DNA from: Bacillota bacterium
GTDB taxonomy: Bacteria > Bacillota > Limnochordia > DTU087
NCBI GenBank assembly: GCA_012798695.1
Contig: JAAZMR010000070.1
Location: forward strand, 62,001-126,000
Length of the DNA stretch: 64,000 nt
Direction of reading: 5' to 3'
Position numbers and translations under genes: made by a program. This document shows, one piece after another, positions 35,341-47,126 of this stretch. Below the pieces are notes generated by a model. That model saw only the letters and a list, made by a program, of their open reading frames with translations, was not told the DNA's origin and ran no database searches. Each line of letters begins with the position of its first letter. Position 1 is the first letter of the stretch.

Positions 35341-37542
35341 TTGGATATTCTCAGCAGTCTCAATGAGCAACAGAGAGAAGCGGTGACACATGCAGGTGGT
35401 CCCCTGTTGGTGGTAGCTGGTGCAGGCAGTGGCAAGACCCGAGTGCTAACCTATCGGATAGCCCACCTGCTTTCGGCGATGAGGGTACCTCCCTATTTTA
35501 TCCTGGCAGTTACTTTTACCAATAAGGCAGCCGAGGAGATGAAAGAGAGGATTACCGGGTTAGCTGGCCCTTTAGGGGAGCAGGTCTGGGTCGCCACTTT
35601 TCACTCTACCTGTGTACAGATCTTGCGGCGGGAGGCAGACAAGGTCGGATATGAACGGAACTTCTTGATCTTTGATACTGTTGATCAGCTCAATGTAGTC
35701 AAGGAAGCGATCAAAGACTTGAACCTGGATACCCGGAAGATTGAACCCCGTACGGTTTTGTATACAATTAGCAATGCCAAGAATGAGCTGGTTAGCCCTC
35801 AAGCATATGGGCAGTATGCCAGTGACTTTTGGGATAAGACTGTCGCACGCATTTATGACAAGTACCAGAGCAAGCTGATGGCGGCCAATGCTTTTGATTT
35901 CGATGACTTGATTATGGTTACAGTCAGATTGTTTCACAGCTACCCGGAAGTGCTAAGTCGTTACCAGGACCGGTTTCGTCATATTCTCGTAGATGAGTAT
36001 CAGGATACAAATCATGCTCAATATGTATTGGTGAACCTCTTAGCCAAGAAGCACCGCAACCTTTGTGTGGTCGGTGATGCCGACCAGAGCATCTATGGGT
36101 TTCGCGGTGCAGATATTCGCAATATCATGGAGTTTGAGAAAGACTATCCTGATGCCAAGGTAGTCAAGTTGGAGCAGAATTATCGCTCCACGGAAAAAAT
36201 CCTGCAATCGGCCAATGCAGTGATTGCCAACAACTTAGGCCGCAAAGATAAAGCACTCTGGACAGACAAAATCGGTGGAGATCCGCTGTTTCTATACAAA
36301 GCCAGTGATGAGCGGGAAGAAGCCACCTTTGTTGCGGAAGAGATTCAGAAACTCAAGCTCAGTGGGAGAAAGTATAACGATTGTGCCATATTGTATAGGA
36401 CTCATTCCCAATCCCGGACCTTCGAAGAAGCTTTCATGCGCCGAGGTATACCTTATGTGATTGTGGCCGGCTTGCGTTTCTATGAGAGAAAAGAAATTAA
36501 GGATCTCATCGGCTATTTGCGGCTATTGGAGAACCCCGCGGATCTGTACAGCTTGAGGCGTGTGATTAATGTGCCTAAGCGAGGCATCGGGGAGGTTACC
36601 CTCGGTCGCCTGGAGAGTTTTGCACTAGAAGAAAATGTCACTCCATATGAGGCTTTGCCGCGGGCAGAGGAGATACCGGGGCTCGGTGCCCGAGGGGTAA
36701 ATGCTTTGCAGCGGTTTTATGAACTAATGGAGTACTTGCGTGGCCAAATAGGCAAGGTAGGCCTCACGCGGCTGACTGAAGATGTGCTGGAGGCAACTGG
36801 GTATGTGGATGAACTGGAGGCAGAGCGGACCATAGAGGCTGATGGCCGGATCGAGAATCTAAAAGAGTTTCTTTCCGTCACAAAACAATATGAAGAAGAA
36901 AACCCGGCGGCTGATTTAGCAGGCTTCTTAGAGCATGTAGCTTTGGTGGCAGCTGTTGACCTATATGACTCCGGTGCTGATACTGTGGTAATGATGTCTT
37001 TGCATGCTGCCAAGGGTTTGGAGTTTCCCATCGTCTTCTTGGTAGGCATGGAAGAAGGTGTTTTCCCCCACAGCCGCTCCCTTTGGGAACCGGGAGAGCT
37101 TGAGGAGGAAAGGCGTCTCTGCTATGTCGGTATCACTAGGGCCATGCAGCGCCTATACCTTACCTGTGCTCAGCTGAGAACACTATATGGTTCCACTACA
37201 CAGAATTTTATTTCCCGGTTCATAGAGGAGATCCCAGAAGAGTGTATTGAAGTACTCCCACCCGGTGGGGAAAGGAGTATGGCCGGGAATGCTCAGGGGA
37301 AGGAGCTGTGTTGGCCGAATAGGCGTGCTCAGCAGGCGGGTGAAAAGAAGACCGCTAGAGCGGGTGGTGGGGCTTTAGTCTCTGAGCTGCATGCGGGGAC
37401 GAAGGTCAAACACAGTCATTTCGGTGAAGGTACTGTGGTTGCTGTTTCTGGTGAAGGCACACAAGCCATCTTGAGTGTGGCTTTTCCTGACCAAGGGATT
37501 AAGAGGTTTCTGGCTGAATATGCTCCTTTGGTGAAGTTGTGA
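35341..37542 (+). CDS. pcrA: ATP-dependent DNA helicase PcrA/UvrD
   Basis: This 733-residue SF1A 3'-5' helicase acts in repair, rolling-circle replication and removal of RNA polymerase or RecA. Motifs in order are Walker A AGAGSGKTRVL, TFTNKAAEEM, DEYQDTNHAQY, VGDADQSIYGFRGAD, LEQNYRST, SLHAAKGLEFPIVFLVG and YVGITRAM. The C-terminus carries the tudor-like RNA-polymerase-binding segment VKHSHFGEGTVV. TTG 35341 gives the family N-terminus DILSSLNEQQREAV behind GGAGGGAG. The 3' end overlaps the convergent dac gene by 44 bp. Confidence 0.96.
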   Translation: MDILSSLNEQQREAVTHAGGPLLVVAGAGSGKTRVLTYRIAHLLSAMRVPPYFILAVTFTNKAAEEMKERITGLAGPLGEQVWVATFHSTCVQILRREADKVGYERNFLIFDTVDQLNVVKEAIKDLNLDTRKIEPRTVLYTISNAKNELVSPQAYGQYASDFWDKTVARIYDKYQSKLMAANAFDFDDLIMVTVRLFHSYPEVLSRYQDRFRHILVDEYQDTNHAQYVLVNLLAKKHRNLCVVGDADQSIYGFRGADIRNIMEFEKDYPDAKVVKLEQNYRSTEKILQSANAVIANNLGRKDKALWTDKIGGDPLFLYKASDEREEATFVAEEIQKLKLSGRKYNDCAILYRTHSQSRTFEEAFMRRGIPYVIVAGLRFYERKEIKDLIGYLRLLENPADLYSLRRVINVPKRGIGEVTLGRLESFALEENVTPYEALPRAEEIPGLGARGVNALQRFYELMEYLRGQIGKVGLTRLTEDVLEATGYVDELEAERTIEADGRIENLKEFLSVTKQYEEENPAADLAGFLEHVALVAAVDLYDSGADTVVMMSLHAAKGLEFPIVFLVGMEEGVFPHSRSLWEPGELEEERRLCYVGITRAMQRLYLTCAQLRTLYGSTTQNFISRFIEEIPEECIEVLPPGGERSMAGNAQGKELCWPNRRAQQAGEKKTARAGGGALVSELHAGTKVKHSHFGEGTVVAVSGEGTQAILSVAFPDQGIKRFLAEYAPLVKL

Positions 37543-38734
37543 GCAGACGCTTTAGCCAATACAAGAGCAGGTTAAAAGGTGTAGCCCGGGGTACAGCATG
37601 GGAGGCGAGCAGAGGAACTTCTCCAATTAATTGGTCATTTAACGTGAACAGCAGCTCTCCCAATCGCTGTCCCCGCCGGATGGGGGCATTTGTCTTTTCA
37701 ATGACCACATGGGATCGGATATCATCGATATCACGATTGTGGACGACTTTGTATACTGTCTTACCCGCTATGCCGGTTACCTGCTGATACAGGCCTTCCT
37801 GAATCACAATATTGGCTATCTCATGCCCTTGCCGGGACAAAGGCAAGAGGTGGAATTCCTGGAAGCCATATTCCAGGAGCCTGGCAGCATCGTTCCACCG
37901 ATTGCGGCTGTTGAGTACGACACTGACGAGGCGTCGACCGTCTCGAGATGCAGCAGCCACCAGGCAGTAGCCGGCTCCACCGGTGGTGCCGGTCTTTACT
38001 CCTTCTGCTCCCTCAAATGAGAGAAGTAGGCGGTTAGTATTATACCAAGACCATCGAGCACCATCGAAGCTAGCATCATATTGAAGCTTGCTGACGGTTT
38101 CTCCGAATTGAGAGTAAAGCATGGCTACTCGGGTGATCATGGCCAGGTCAAAGGCTGTGGAATAATGGCTGGGATGGTCAAGTCCATGGGGATTAGCAAA
38201 ATGGGAATTGACAGCACCGAGTTCCCGGGCTCGGGAGTTCATTTTCTTGACGAATTCAGCTTCAGAGCCTGCTAGGTGTTCGGCTATGGCGATGGCAGCA
38301 TCATTGCCGGAAGGCAGTAAGAGGCCATGGAGGAGATCACCGAGAGGTATCCGCTGACGGGGGTGGATGCGGGCACTTGAACCTCTGATGTTCGCAGCTC
38401 TTTGGCTGATAGTGACTATGTCTGCTAGGTTGCCCTCTTCTAGAGTCAATAGTGCTGTGAGAATCTTGGTTGTACTAGCCGGGGGGCGGCGGACATGTTC
38501 GTTTTTGGCGAAGAGAACAGTACCGGTAGCTGCCTCCAACAAGATAGCGTTGGTAGCGGTGATCGTCGGACCTTTGGTATAATCAGGTAGGTAGTCACAC
38601 TCCGGCTCCCAGTAGGCAGCGATCCATGCGGGATAGGTGATTGGTAAGCGTACAATGATAAGATGTGCCAATACTATCAGTACCAGGCTGAGTGCTCCCA
38701 GGAGCCAGTAGAGATTCCGCCGTGGTATATACAT
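37499..38734 (-). CDS. D-alanyl-D-alanine carboxypeptidase (DacF-type)
   Basis: This penicillin-binding protein of about 411 residues trims the terminal D-Ala from peptidoglycan stem peptides. One N-terminal membrane segment (residues 11-30) anchors it. The SxxK motif is STTK at residues 87-90, SGN at 142-144 and KTG at 247-249. A beta-rich C-terminal PBP5-type domain follows. The start at 38734 has an AAGGGGAG site; the longer reading from 38785 lacks one. In a spore former it could be DacF-like, acting on the cortex, but a vegetative role is equally possible. Confidence 0.92.
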   Translation of the reverse strand: MYIPRRNLYWLLGALSLVLIVLAHLIIVRLPITYPAWIAAYWEPECDYLPDYTKGPTITATNAILLEAATGTVLFAKNEHVRRPPASTTKILTALLTLEEGNLADIVTISQRAANIRGSSARIHPRQRIPLGDLLHGLLLPSGNDAAIAIAEHLAGSEAEFVKKMNSRARELGAVNSHFANPHGLDHPSHYSTAFDLAMITRVAMLYSQFGETVSKLQYDASFDGARWSWYNTNRLLLSFEGAEGVKTGTTGGAGYCLVAAASRDGRRLVSVVLNSRNRWNDAARLLEYGFQEFHLLPLSRQGHEIANIVIQEGLYQQVTGIAGKTVYKVVHNRDIDDIRSHVVIEKTNAPIRRGQRLGELLFTLNDQLIGEVPLLASHAVPRATPFNLLLYWLKRLLTTSPKEHIQPETS

Positions 38735-38880
38735 ACTGACTCTTACTCCCCTTTGCTGGATCAATTTCGCCTGTGCTATGTACATTAATACTTAGCGAGT
38801 CTGGTCACTATGTCGGAAAGATAAATTCTTAGGTGAAGACAGTTGGGTTCTTGGTGAAACCGGTGTGGATTTTCGGGTGA

Positions 38881-40914
<2,034 letters not shown>

Positions 40915-40919
40915 GGAAA

Positions 40920-41207
40920 GTGACTTTAAAGAAGCTAGAGGAGTTGGCTGTAACTGCGCGTCTGGGGTTGACTGAGTCTGAACGGAAGATGTTCCCTGAG
41001 CAGATATCCCGGATTCTGGCTTGTGCCCAAGTGCTGCAGTCAATCGACACCAAGGGAGTAGTTCCTACGATTTATCCGATGGAGCAGGCTGGTGTTCTGC
41101 GGGAGGATAAGGTGGTTTCCTCTCTAGACAAGGTAGTAGCACTAGCTAACGGCCCGGAGGTGGCAGACGGCTATTTTCGGGTTCCCCGGATCATAGAAGA
41201 AGACTAG
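40920..41207 (+). CDS. gatC: Asp/Glu-tRNA amidotransferase subunit C
   Basis: This 95-residue subunit stabilises GatA in the amidotransferase that converts Glu-tRNA(Gln) or Asp-tRNA(Asn). Typical features are LEELAVTARLGLTESE at the start and VALANGPEVADGYFRVPRII at the end. GTG 40920 is favoured by AAGGAG. A longer reading from 40899 would overlap ligA. Confidence 0.93.
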   Translation: MTLKKLEELAVTARLGLTESERKMFPEQISRILACAQVLQSIDTKGVVPTIYPMEQAGVLREDKVVSSLDKVVALANGPEVADGYFRVPRIIEED

Positions 41208-41258
41208 CTGGCCTGCAGTAGAAAGGTCAGTTATCGGTGGCGACAGGAGGCGAGTTAC

Positions 41259-42731
41259 ATGCAGTTAGACCAGATGACAATTCATGAGCTGCAATCACTT
41301 TTACAGGCCGGGGAAGTTAGCTCCCAAGAGATCACAGCAGCGGTCTACTCTCAAATTGATCATGTGGAAGAGGATATCGAGGCCTATATTACTCTTTGTC
41401 GAGAGGAAGCCATGGCCCAAGCCAAGAGAGCCGATGCGATGGTGGCTGAAGGCCAAGCTTCACCTTTATGCGGAATACCCCTCGCGATCAAGGATAATCT
41501 CTCTACTATGGGTGTGCGGACGACCTCGGCATCTCGGATTTTGGAGGAGTACATACCACCCTTTGATGCGACGGTAGTGGCTAGACTAAAGAGTGTCGGG
41601 GCGGTAATGGTAGGTAAGACGAACCTTGATGAGTTTGGCTTGGGCTCATCCACCGAGAATTCACAGTTTCACATCACCCGCAATCCTTGGGACTTGTCCA
41701 GGGTACCGGGCGGTTCCAGTGGCGGGTCGGCAGCAGCCGTGGCCGCTGGGGAGGCTATTGCAGCTCTTGGTTCGGATACAGGTGGCTCCATTCGGCAGCC
41801 GGCGGCCTTTTGTGGGGTCATAGGGTTCAAGCCTACCTATGGACTGGTTTCTCGTTATGGCCTCATACCGGCGGCCGCTTCTCTGGATCATGTTGGTCCC
41901 ATAACCCGGGATGTGCGGGATGCTGCTTTGGTCTTGCAGGAGATCGCCGGTTGGGATCCCCAAGATCCAACTTCGGCCAAGATGGAATTACCTGATTATG
42001 CAGCAGCTTTGACCGGAGACATCACTGGGCTGGTTGTTGGCCTTCCCCGAGAATTGATCAGTGATGCACTTGATCCTGAGGTGAAAGAAGGCCTGTTTGG
42101 AGCAGCCAATGTACTCGAGTCTTTGGGTGCCCGTGTTGAAGAGATCTCATTGCCTCACGCGGAATATGCTATGGCTGCTTTTCACCTTGTAGCTTCAGCT
42201 GAGATCAGCTCCAGCCTTGCTTGTTTCGATGGCGTGCGCTTAGGTCACAGGGCTGAGGCAGCCAAGGATACGGTCTCAATGTTTATCCAGACACGGAAGC
42301 TGTTTGGGCCAGAGCCAAAGCGCCGGATCCTGGTAGGCACCCATATTCTGCAGGCTGATAACTATGAGGCTTACTATCGAAAAGCACAGCAAGTGCGGAC
42401 ACTGATCAGACAAGACATAGAGCGAGCTTTTGGGCAGTGTAGTGTTATTCTGTCTCCTACAGCGCCCACTGCTGCATTTCCCCTTGGCCATAAACTAGAC
42501 AAGCCCGTATTGATGCATCAATCTGATCTATATACTGTCATAGCTAATCTAGCAGGGATACCGGCATTAAGTGTCCCCTGTGGATATACGGAGCAAGGTC
42601 TGCCTATGGGAATCCAGCTTATGGGCAAGCCATTCGATGAGCCTACTATACTGAAAGTAGGGCATGCCTATGAGCAACACGCTTGTTTGCCAGTACGGTG
42701 GCCGCAAATGGAGGTGAAGACTAATGGCTGA
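41259..42731 (+). CDS. gatA: Asp/Glu-tRNA amidotransferase subunit A
   Basis: This 490-residue amidase releases ammonia from glutamine for tRNA amidation. The Ser-cisSer-Lys triad is present as Lys78 (LAIKDN), Ser153 (PGGSSGGSAAA) and Ser177 (GSDTGGSIRQPA). The length is normal. It has an AGGAGGCG site and overlaps gatB by 8 bp. This glutaminase is intact, unlike that of GuaA, and belongs to an unrelated fold. Confidence 0.97.
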   Translation: MQLDQMTIHELQSLLQAGEVSSQEITAAVYSQIDHVEEDIEAYITLCREEAMAQAKRADAMVAEGQASPLCGIPLAIKDNLSTMGVRTTSASRILEEYIPPFDATVVARLKSVGAVMVGKTNLDEFGLGSSTENSQFHITRNPWDLSRVPGGSSGGSAAAVAAGEAIAALGSDTGGSIRQPAAFCGVIGFKPTYGLVSRYGLIPAAASLDHVGPITRDVRDAALVLQEIAGWDPQDPTSAKMELPDYAAALTGDITGLVVGLPRELISDALDPEVKEGLFGAANVLESLGARVEEISLPHAEYAMAAFHLVASAEISSSLACFDGVRLGHRAEAAKDTVSMFIQTRKLFGPEPKRRILVGTHILQADNYEAYYRKAQQVRTLIRQDIERAFGQCSVILSPTAPTAAFPLGHKLDKPVLMHQSDLYTVIANLAGIPALSVPCGYTEQGLPMGIQLMGKPFDEPTILKVGHAYEQHACLPVRWPQMEVKTNG

Positions 42732-44172
42732 TTGGGAAGTTGTTATTGGACTAGAAATTCATGCCGAGCTTCTTACCAAGTCTAAAGTCTTCTGCGGATG
42801 CAGTACCCAGTTCGGGGGTACACCCAACAGTCAGGTATGCCCTGTCTGTTTGGGATTGCCGGGGGCACTGCCGGTGCTGAATCGCAAAGCCGTGGAATTG
42901 GCCATCAAGGCGGGCTTGGCGTTGCAGTGTAATATCAATCAGTACTCCCAGTTTGATCGAAAGCACTATTTCTATCCGGATCTGCCCAAGGCCTATCAAA
43001 TATCCCAAAACGAACTGCCTGTTTGCAGTGATGGCAAGGTGGAGCTGCAGATGGGTGAGACTGTACGGGAAATCGGAATTCAGCGGGTACATCTAGAAGA
43101 AGAAGCCGGCAAGTCGCTTCATGCCGGTGATAGCATCATGAGTGCCGCATATTCGCTCTTGGACTATAACCGCTGTGGGATAGCTTTGATTGAGATTGTG
43201 ACAGAACCGGATATTCGCTCTCCCGAGGAAGCACGACTGTTCCTGGAGAAACTGAAAACGCTGTTGGAGTATACGGAGGTCTCTGATTGTAAAATGGAAG
43301 AAGGCTCCTTGCGTTGTGATGCCAATATTTCCTTAAGGCCGATAGGGGCGAGTAGCTTTGGAGTCAAGAGTGAAATCAAGAATTTGAACTCATTTCGAGC
43401 GGTTCAAAGGGCCTTGGAATTCGAAGTTGAGCGTCAAAAAGCAGTGCTGGCTGCCGGAGAAAGTGTACTGCCAGAGACACGGCATTGGGATGAAGCGCAA
43501 GGTATGACCTTTTCCATGCGGAGCAAGGAAAAAGCGGCTGATTATCGCTATTTCCCAGAACCCAATCTCTATCCATTGGAGATAGAGCCTGGTTGGGTAG
43601 AAAGCATCAAGGCGGAGTTGCCGGAGTTACCGGATGCCCGGAGAGATCGCTTTGTCGCCGCATATGGTTTACCTATTTACGATGCTGATGTACTAACTAC
43701 CAGCCGTGATTTAGCCGATTACTTCGAGACGTGTATGCAAGAGGTCAAAGATGCCAAGTTGGTCAGTAACTGGGTGATGGGGGAAGTCCTGCGCTGGTTG
43801 AAAGCACACGGATTGGAAGCAGCCGAATCCCCGGTCAGGCCTGGGGAGCTTGCCGGCTTGTTAAGGTTAATTCAGGAAAACGTGGTGAGTAACATTGTAG
43901 CCAAGGAGGTCTTGGCTGAGATGTTTGCCTCCGGGAAGCCCGCAGCTCTGATCGTCGAGGAGAAAGGTTGGAAACAGGTCAGTGATAGTGGTTCTCTAGA
44001 GGCAATGATCGAGGAGGTACTGGCAGATAATCCCGGTCCTGTAGCGGATGTCAAGGGTGGCAAGACCAAGGCTATTGGGTTCTTGGTGGGCCAGGTGATG
44101 AAAGCCTCTAAGGGTACGGCCAACCCTCAGAAGGTGAATGAGATGCTGAGGGATAAGTTGCAGGTCAAGTAA
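42724..44172 (+). CDS. gatB: Asp/Glu-tRNA amidotransferase subunit B
   Basis: This 482-residue subunit phosphorylates the tRNA-bound acid and accepts ammonia from GatA. It begins WEVVIGLEIHAEL, with zinc-ligand cysteines in FCGCSTQFGG and CPVCLGLPG. KHYFYPDLPKAYQISQ, LLDYNRCGIALIEIVTEPD and DCKMEEGSLRCDAN are conserved. A YqeY-like C-terminal tail follows. It ends with a strong terminator. Confidence 0.97.
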   Translation: MADWEVVIGLEIHAELLTKSKVFCGCSTQFGGTPNSQVCPVCLGLPGALPVLNRKAVELAIKAGLALQCNINQYSQFDRKHYFYPDLPKAYQISQNELPVCSDGKVELQMGETVREIGIQRVHLEEEAGKSLHAGDSIMSAAYSLLDYNRCGIALIEIVTEPDIRSPEEARLFLEKLKTLLEYTEVSDCKMEEGSLRCDANISLRPIGASSFGVKSEIKNLNSFRAVQRALEFEVERQKAVLAAGESVLPETRHWDEAQGMTFSMRSKEKAADYRYFPEPNLYPLEIEPGWVESIKAELPELPDARRDRFVAAYGLPIYDADVLTTSRDLADYFETCMQEVKDAKLVSNWVMGEVLRWLKAHGLEAAESPVRPGELAGLLRLIQENVVSNIVAKEVLAEMFASGKPAALIVEEKGWKQVSDSGSLEAMIEEVLADNPGPVADVKGGKTKAIGFLVGQVMKASKGTANPQKVNEMLRDKLQVK

Positions 44173-44193
44173 GTGTTCGATCGGAGTCGTGCA

Positions 44194-44229
44194 GCCAAGG
44201 GCAACTTTGTCTTGCCCTTGGCCGTTTTT
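44194..44229 (+). terminator. Intrinsic terminator of ligA-gatCAB
   Basis: An 11-bp perfect stem (44194-44204 with 44212-44222) with a 7-nt loop is followed by CG and TTTTT. Confidence 0.92.
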
Positions 44230-44280
44230 GGCTGAACGGTGATTCGCTTGGGGTTAGGTGCCTGAGAATCGCCAAAATGA

Positions 44281-44309
44281 TTGACAGATGGCATGGCGTG
44301 GAGTATAGT
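44281..44309 (+). promoter_or_regulatory. SigA-type promoter of the homocitrate-synthase-like gene
   Basis: A perfect -35 TTGACA (44281-44286), 17-bp spacer and TATAGT (44304-44309) form one of the best promoter matches in the window. The leader between it and the start codon is about 115 nt. Confidence 0.88.
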
Positions 44310-44331
44310 GAAAAAAATAGAGTATAGTTGA

Positions 44332-44395
44332 CTACCTCGGCTCCTCGCAGTGATGTTTAGCTATTGGCAAACAATGTCACCGGAGCCGGCGGTAG
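44332..44395 (+). promoter_or_regulatory. Structured leader of the homocitrate-synthase-like mRNA
   Basis: CTACC pairs with GGTAG and CGGCTCC with GGAGCCG. Inside these, GTGA pairs with TCAC and TGTTT with AAACA. The fold covers 64 nt, ends about 20 nt before the Shine-Dalgarno sequence and has no T run. It does not match a riboswitch class I know. Confidence 0.5.
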
Positions 44396-44430
44396 ATGGC
44401 TTGAGTTGTTGGAAAAGGAGGCGAATAAAA

Positions 44431-45603
44431 GTGTCTAAGCTCTTAGAGCCTTGCAATCAGGCACCAGTGCAGATTGTGGATACAACTCTGCGTGATGGTG
44501 AGCAGACTGCAGGAGTGGTTTTTGCCAATAATGAGAAGGTGCGCATTGCCAAACTCCTGGATGCCATGGGAGTACACCAGATTGAAGCTGGTATTCCCGT
44601 AATGGGTGGTGATGAGCAAGAAGCCATTCAAGCAATTGTCAAGGCCGATCTCCGAGCCAGCATTATGGCCTGGAATCGAGCGGTCATTAAAGACGTCGAA
44701 GCCTCCCTGGCCTGTGATGTCGATGCAGTGGCGATTTCCATATCAACATCTGATATTCATATTAAACATAAGCTGCAAACTAGCCGCGATTGGGTTCTGA
44801 CGCACATGACAGATGCTGTGGCCTTTGCCAAAACGCATGATCTCTATGTTTCGGTAAATGCCGAAGATGCTTCTCGATCGGATATGGATTTTTTGATCAA
44901 GTTTGGGCGGGAGGCCCGGGATGCGGGAGCCGATCGTTTACGCTATTGTGATACTGTCGGTATTATGGATCCCTTTTCCATCTGTGAGCAGGTCCGGATT
45001 TTGCGGGAAGCCACCGGCCTGGAGATTGAGATGCATACACACAATGATTTTGGCATGGCTACTGCCAATGCCTTAGCCGGTGTCCGGGGTGGTGCAAAAT
45101 TCGTCGGGGTGACCATCAATGGATTAGGGGAGCGGGCAGGAAATGCAGCACTTGAGGAAGTAGTCATGGCCCTTAAGCATCTGTCTCGCACCGACCTTCA
45201 GTTCAAGACCGATATGTTCCGAGAAGCTAGTGAGTATGTGGCTCGAGCTTCGGGGCGAGATTTGCCTGCCTGGAAGGCCATTGTCGGTACCAACATGTTT
45301 GCTCACGAATCCGGTATCCATGCAGATGGCGTGCTGAAGGATTCGTCGACCTATGAGGCTTTCACTCCTGAAGAAGTGGGGCTTCAGCGGCAAATCGTGA
45401 TCGGAAAACACTCTGGTACGAAAGCCCTGATCGCCAAATTCCTGGAATATGGTATTCATCTTAGCCCCGAGGATGCCGCGGTGCTGCTCCCTAAAGTCAG
45501 AGAGGTATCAGTGACTTTGAAGCGAGCCTTGTTTGACAAAGAACTAGTATATGTCTACGAAGATTTTAGGCAAGAAACCGGTCATGGGAAAGATGCCAGC
45601 TAA
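44431..45603 (+). CDS. Homocitrate/isopropylmalate synthase family protein (NifV-like)
   Basis: This 390-residue DRE-TIM metallolyase condenses acetyl-CoA with a 2-oxo acid. The signature is VDTTLRDGEQTAGVVF. Metal ligands are in MHTHNDFGMATANALAG, and INGLGERAGNAALEEV is typical. It lacks the LeuA leucine-binding domain, and IEAGIPVMGGDE matches NifV-type enzymes. It could make homocitrate, be a Re-citrate synthase or use a related acceptor. GTG 44431 is chosen behind AAAGGAGGCG. Adjacent LeuC/LeuD-type genes would perform the next isomerisation. Confidence 0.85.
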   Translation: MSKLLEPCNQAPVQIVDTTLRDGEQTAGVVFANNEKVRIAKLLDAMGVHQIEAGIPVMGGDEQEAIQAIVKADLRASIMAWNRAVIKDVEASLACDVDAVAISISTSDIHIKHKLQTSRDWVLTHMTDAVAFAKTHDLYVSVNAEDASRSDMDFLIKFGREARDAGADRLRYCDTVGIMDPFSICEQVRILREATGLEIEMHTHNDFGMATANALAGVRGGAKFVGVTINGLGERAGNAALEEVVMALKHLSRTDLQFKTDMFREASEYVARASGRDLPAWKAIVGTNMFAHESGIHADGVLKDSSTYEAFTPEEVGLQRQIVIGKHSGTKALIAKFLEYGIHLSPEDAAVLLPKVREVSVTLKRALFDKELVYVYEDFRQETGHGKDAS

Positions 45604-45682
45604 GCTTTTGGGGCAATTCGGGTTGTGTCTGTGCGAGCCCATAGTTGTGCTTAACGGGTAATCTGCTTTGTCCTTGCCTGTA

Positions 45683-45731
45683 GGGAATCGGCATGAAATC
45701 ACCGATTAGGTGATTTCCACTGCCGATTTTC
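45683..45731 (+). terminator. Two-tier hairpin between the synthase gene and leuC
   Basis: The inner stem GAAATCACC/GGTGATTTC (45695-45703 with 45709-45717) and outer stem AATCGGCA/TGCCGATT (45686-45693 with 45721-45728) end in TTTT. It can act as a terminator or attenuator. Confidence 0.7.
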
Positions 45732-45854
45732 CGCGCTGAGGTGATGTCAGGACAATTCGGTAGTTAATACATGTATACATGCCAAAAGGCAGGGGAAGGC
45801 ATTTGCATTGAAAAGTTGAATACTACCAGGGAGGCTCTAGGAAGGATGGGGGCA

Positions 45855-47126
45855 ATGGGATTAACACTGGCTGAGAAGATTCTAAGTCAACGGGTAGGGC
45901 AGGAAGTGCGGGCGGGCCAGACCATCGTCTGTGATGTAGATGTGACCTTCACCCAGGATGGGACCGGCCCGCTTACCGTGCGGCAGCTGCAGAAAACCAG
46001 GTTGGAGAGAGTAGCTCGGCGTGACAGCACTATTTTGTTCATAGACCATGCGGCGCCTAGCCCTCGCAAAGAACTATCCAATGATCACAAGCTGTTGAGA
46101 AGTTTTGCAGAAAGGACTGGCTGCAGGTTATCGGATATAGGTGAGGGAGTTTGCCATCAACTGATCGCCGAAGAATATGCTGCTCCAGGCAAAGTGATTA
46201 TTGGCGCTGATTCCCATACCTGTACAGCCGGAGCGCTGGGTGCTTTTGCCACCGGTATGGGCTCTACAGATGTGGCTATGGCTATGGCCTTAGGGAAAAC
46301 TTGGTTTAGGGTACCGGAGACTTTACAGATCAAGGTTACAGGACAGATGCCTTTGGGGGTCTTTGCCAAGGACCTAATCCTCTATCTGATTGGGTTGATT
46401 GGGGCCGATGGTGCTACCTACAAAGCTTTGGAGTTTACCGGGGAGACTATTGCGAATATGCCCATGTGGGAACGGCTCACTCTGGCCAACATGGCAGTAG
46501 AAGCTGGCGCCAAGGTAGGCCTGATGGCCAGTGATGAGATTACCAAGGCATACCTAGAAGCACAGGGCCGACCACAAGACTTTACGCCATTAGCGGCAGA
46601 TGCCGATGCCAACTATGAACTGGTGATGAACATCGATGTCAGTCAATTGGAGCCCACCCTAGCCGTCCCTCACACAGTAGATAATACTCACCCTGTCACA
46701 GAATTAATCGGTACTCCTATTGATCAAGTGTTTATCGGTTCTTGTACCAATGGTCGGCTGGAGGATTTGGCCATAGCTGCTTCGATCATGGGAGGCAAAC
46801 AAGTGGCCTCAGGGGTGCGCTGCATTGTCATCCCGGCTTCCCGCAAGATCTTCTTGGAAGCCCTAAAATTGGGTTATATGGAAACATTGGTAACAGCTGG
46901 TGCTGTAATTATGGCACCAGGTTGTGGTCCCTGTGTAGGTGTACATGAAGGGATTCTGGGTGATGGCGAAGTATCTTTGAATACATCTAATCGTAACTTC
47001 CAAGGGAGATTGGGTAATACCAAGGGATCTATCTATCTCGGTTCTCCCGCGGTAGCGGCAGCTAGTGCACTGACCGGAGTGATCAGTGATCCCAGGGAGG
47101 TATTGAGTTATGCGACTACAAGGTAA
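45855..47126 (+). CDS. leuC: Aconitase-family large subunit (LeuC/homoaconitase type)
   Basis: This large subunit of a two-part hydro-lyase has about 423 residues. The iron-sulfur cysteines lie in GSCTNGR and APGCGPC, with a third in [21 protein letters not shown]. The family covers isopropylmalate isomerase and homoaconitase. Its short form and NifV-like neighbour leave the substrate open. ATG 45855 with GGAAGG is preferred; the longer reading from 45771 is unlikely. It overlaps leuD by 17 bp. Confidence 0.88.
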   Translation: MGLTLAEKILSQRVGQEVRAGQTIVCDVDVTFTQDGTGPLTVRQLQKTRLERVARRDSTILFIDHAAPSPRKELSNDHKLLRSFAERTGCRLSDIGEGVCHQLIAEEYAAPGKVIIGADSHTCTAGALGAFATGMGSTDVAMAMALGKTWFRVPETLQIKVTGQMPLGVFAKDLILYLIGLIGADGATYKALEFTGETIANMPMWERLTLANMAVEAGAKVGLMASDEITKAYLEAQGRPQDFTPLAADADANYELVMNIDVSQLEPTLAVPHTVDNTHPVTELIGTPIDQVFIGSCTNGRLEDLAIAASIMGGKQVASGVRCIVIPASRKIFLEALKLGYMETLVTAGAVIMAPGCGPCVGVHEGILGDGEVSLNTSNRNFQGRLGNTKGSIYLGSPAVAAASALTGVISDPREVLSYATTR

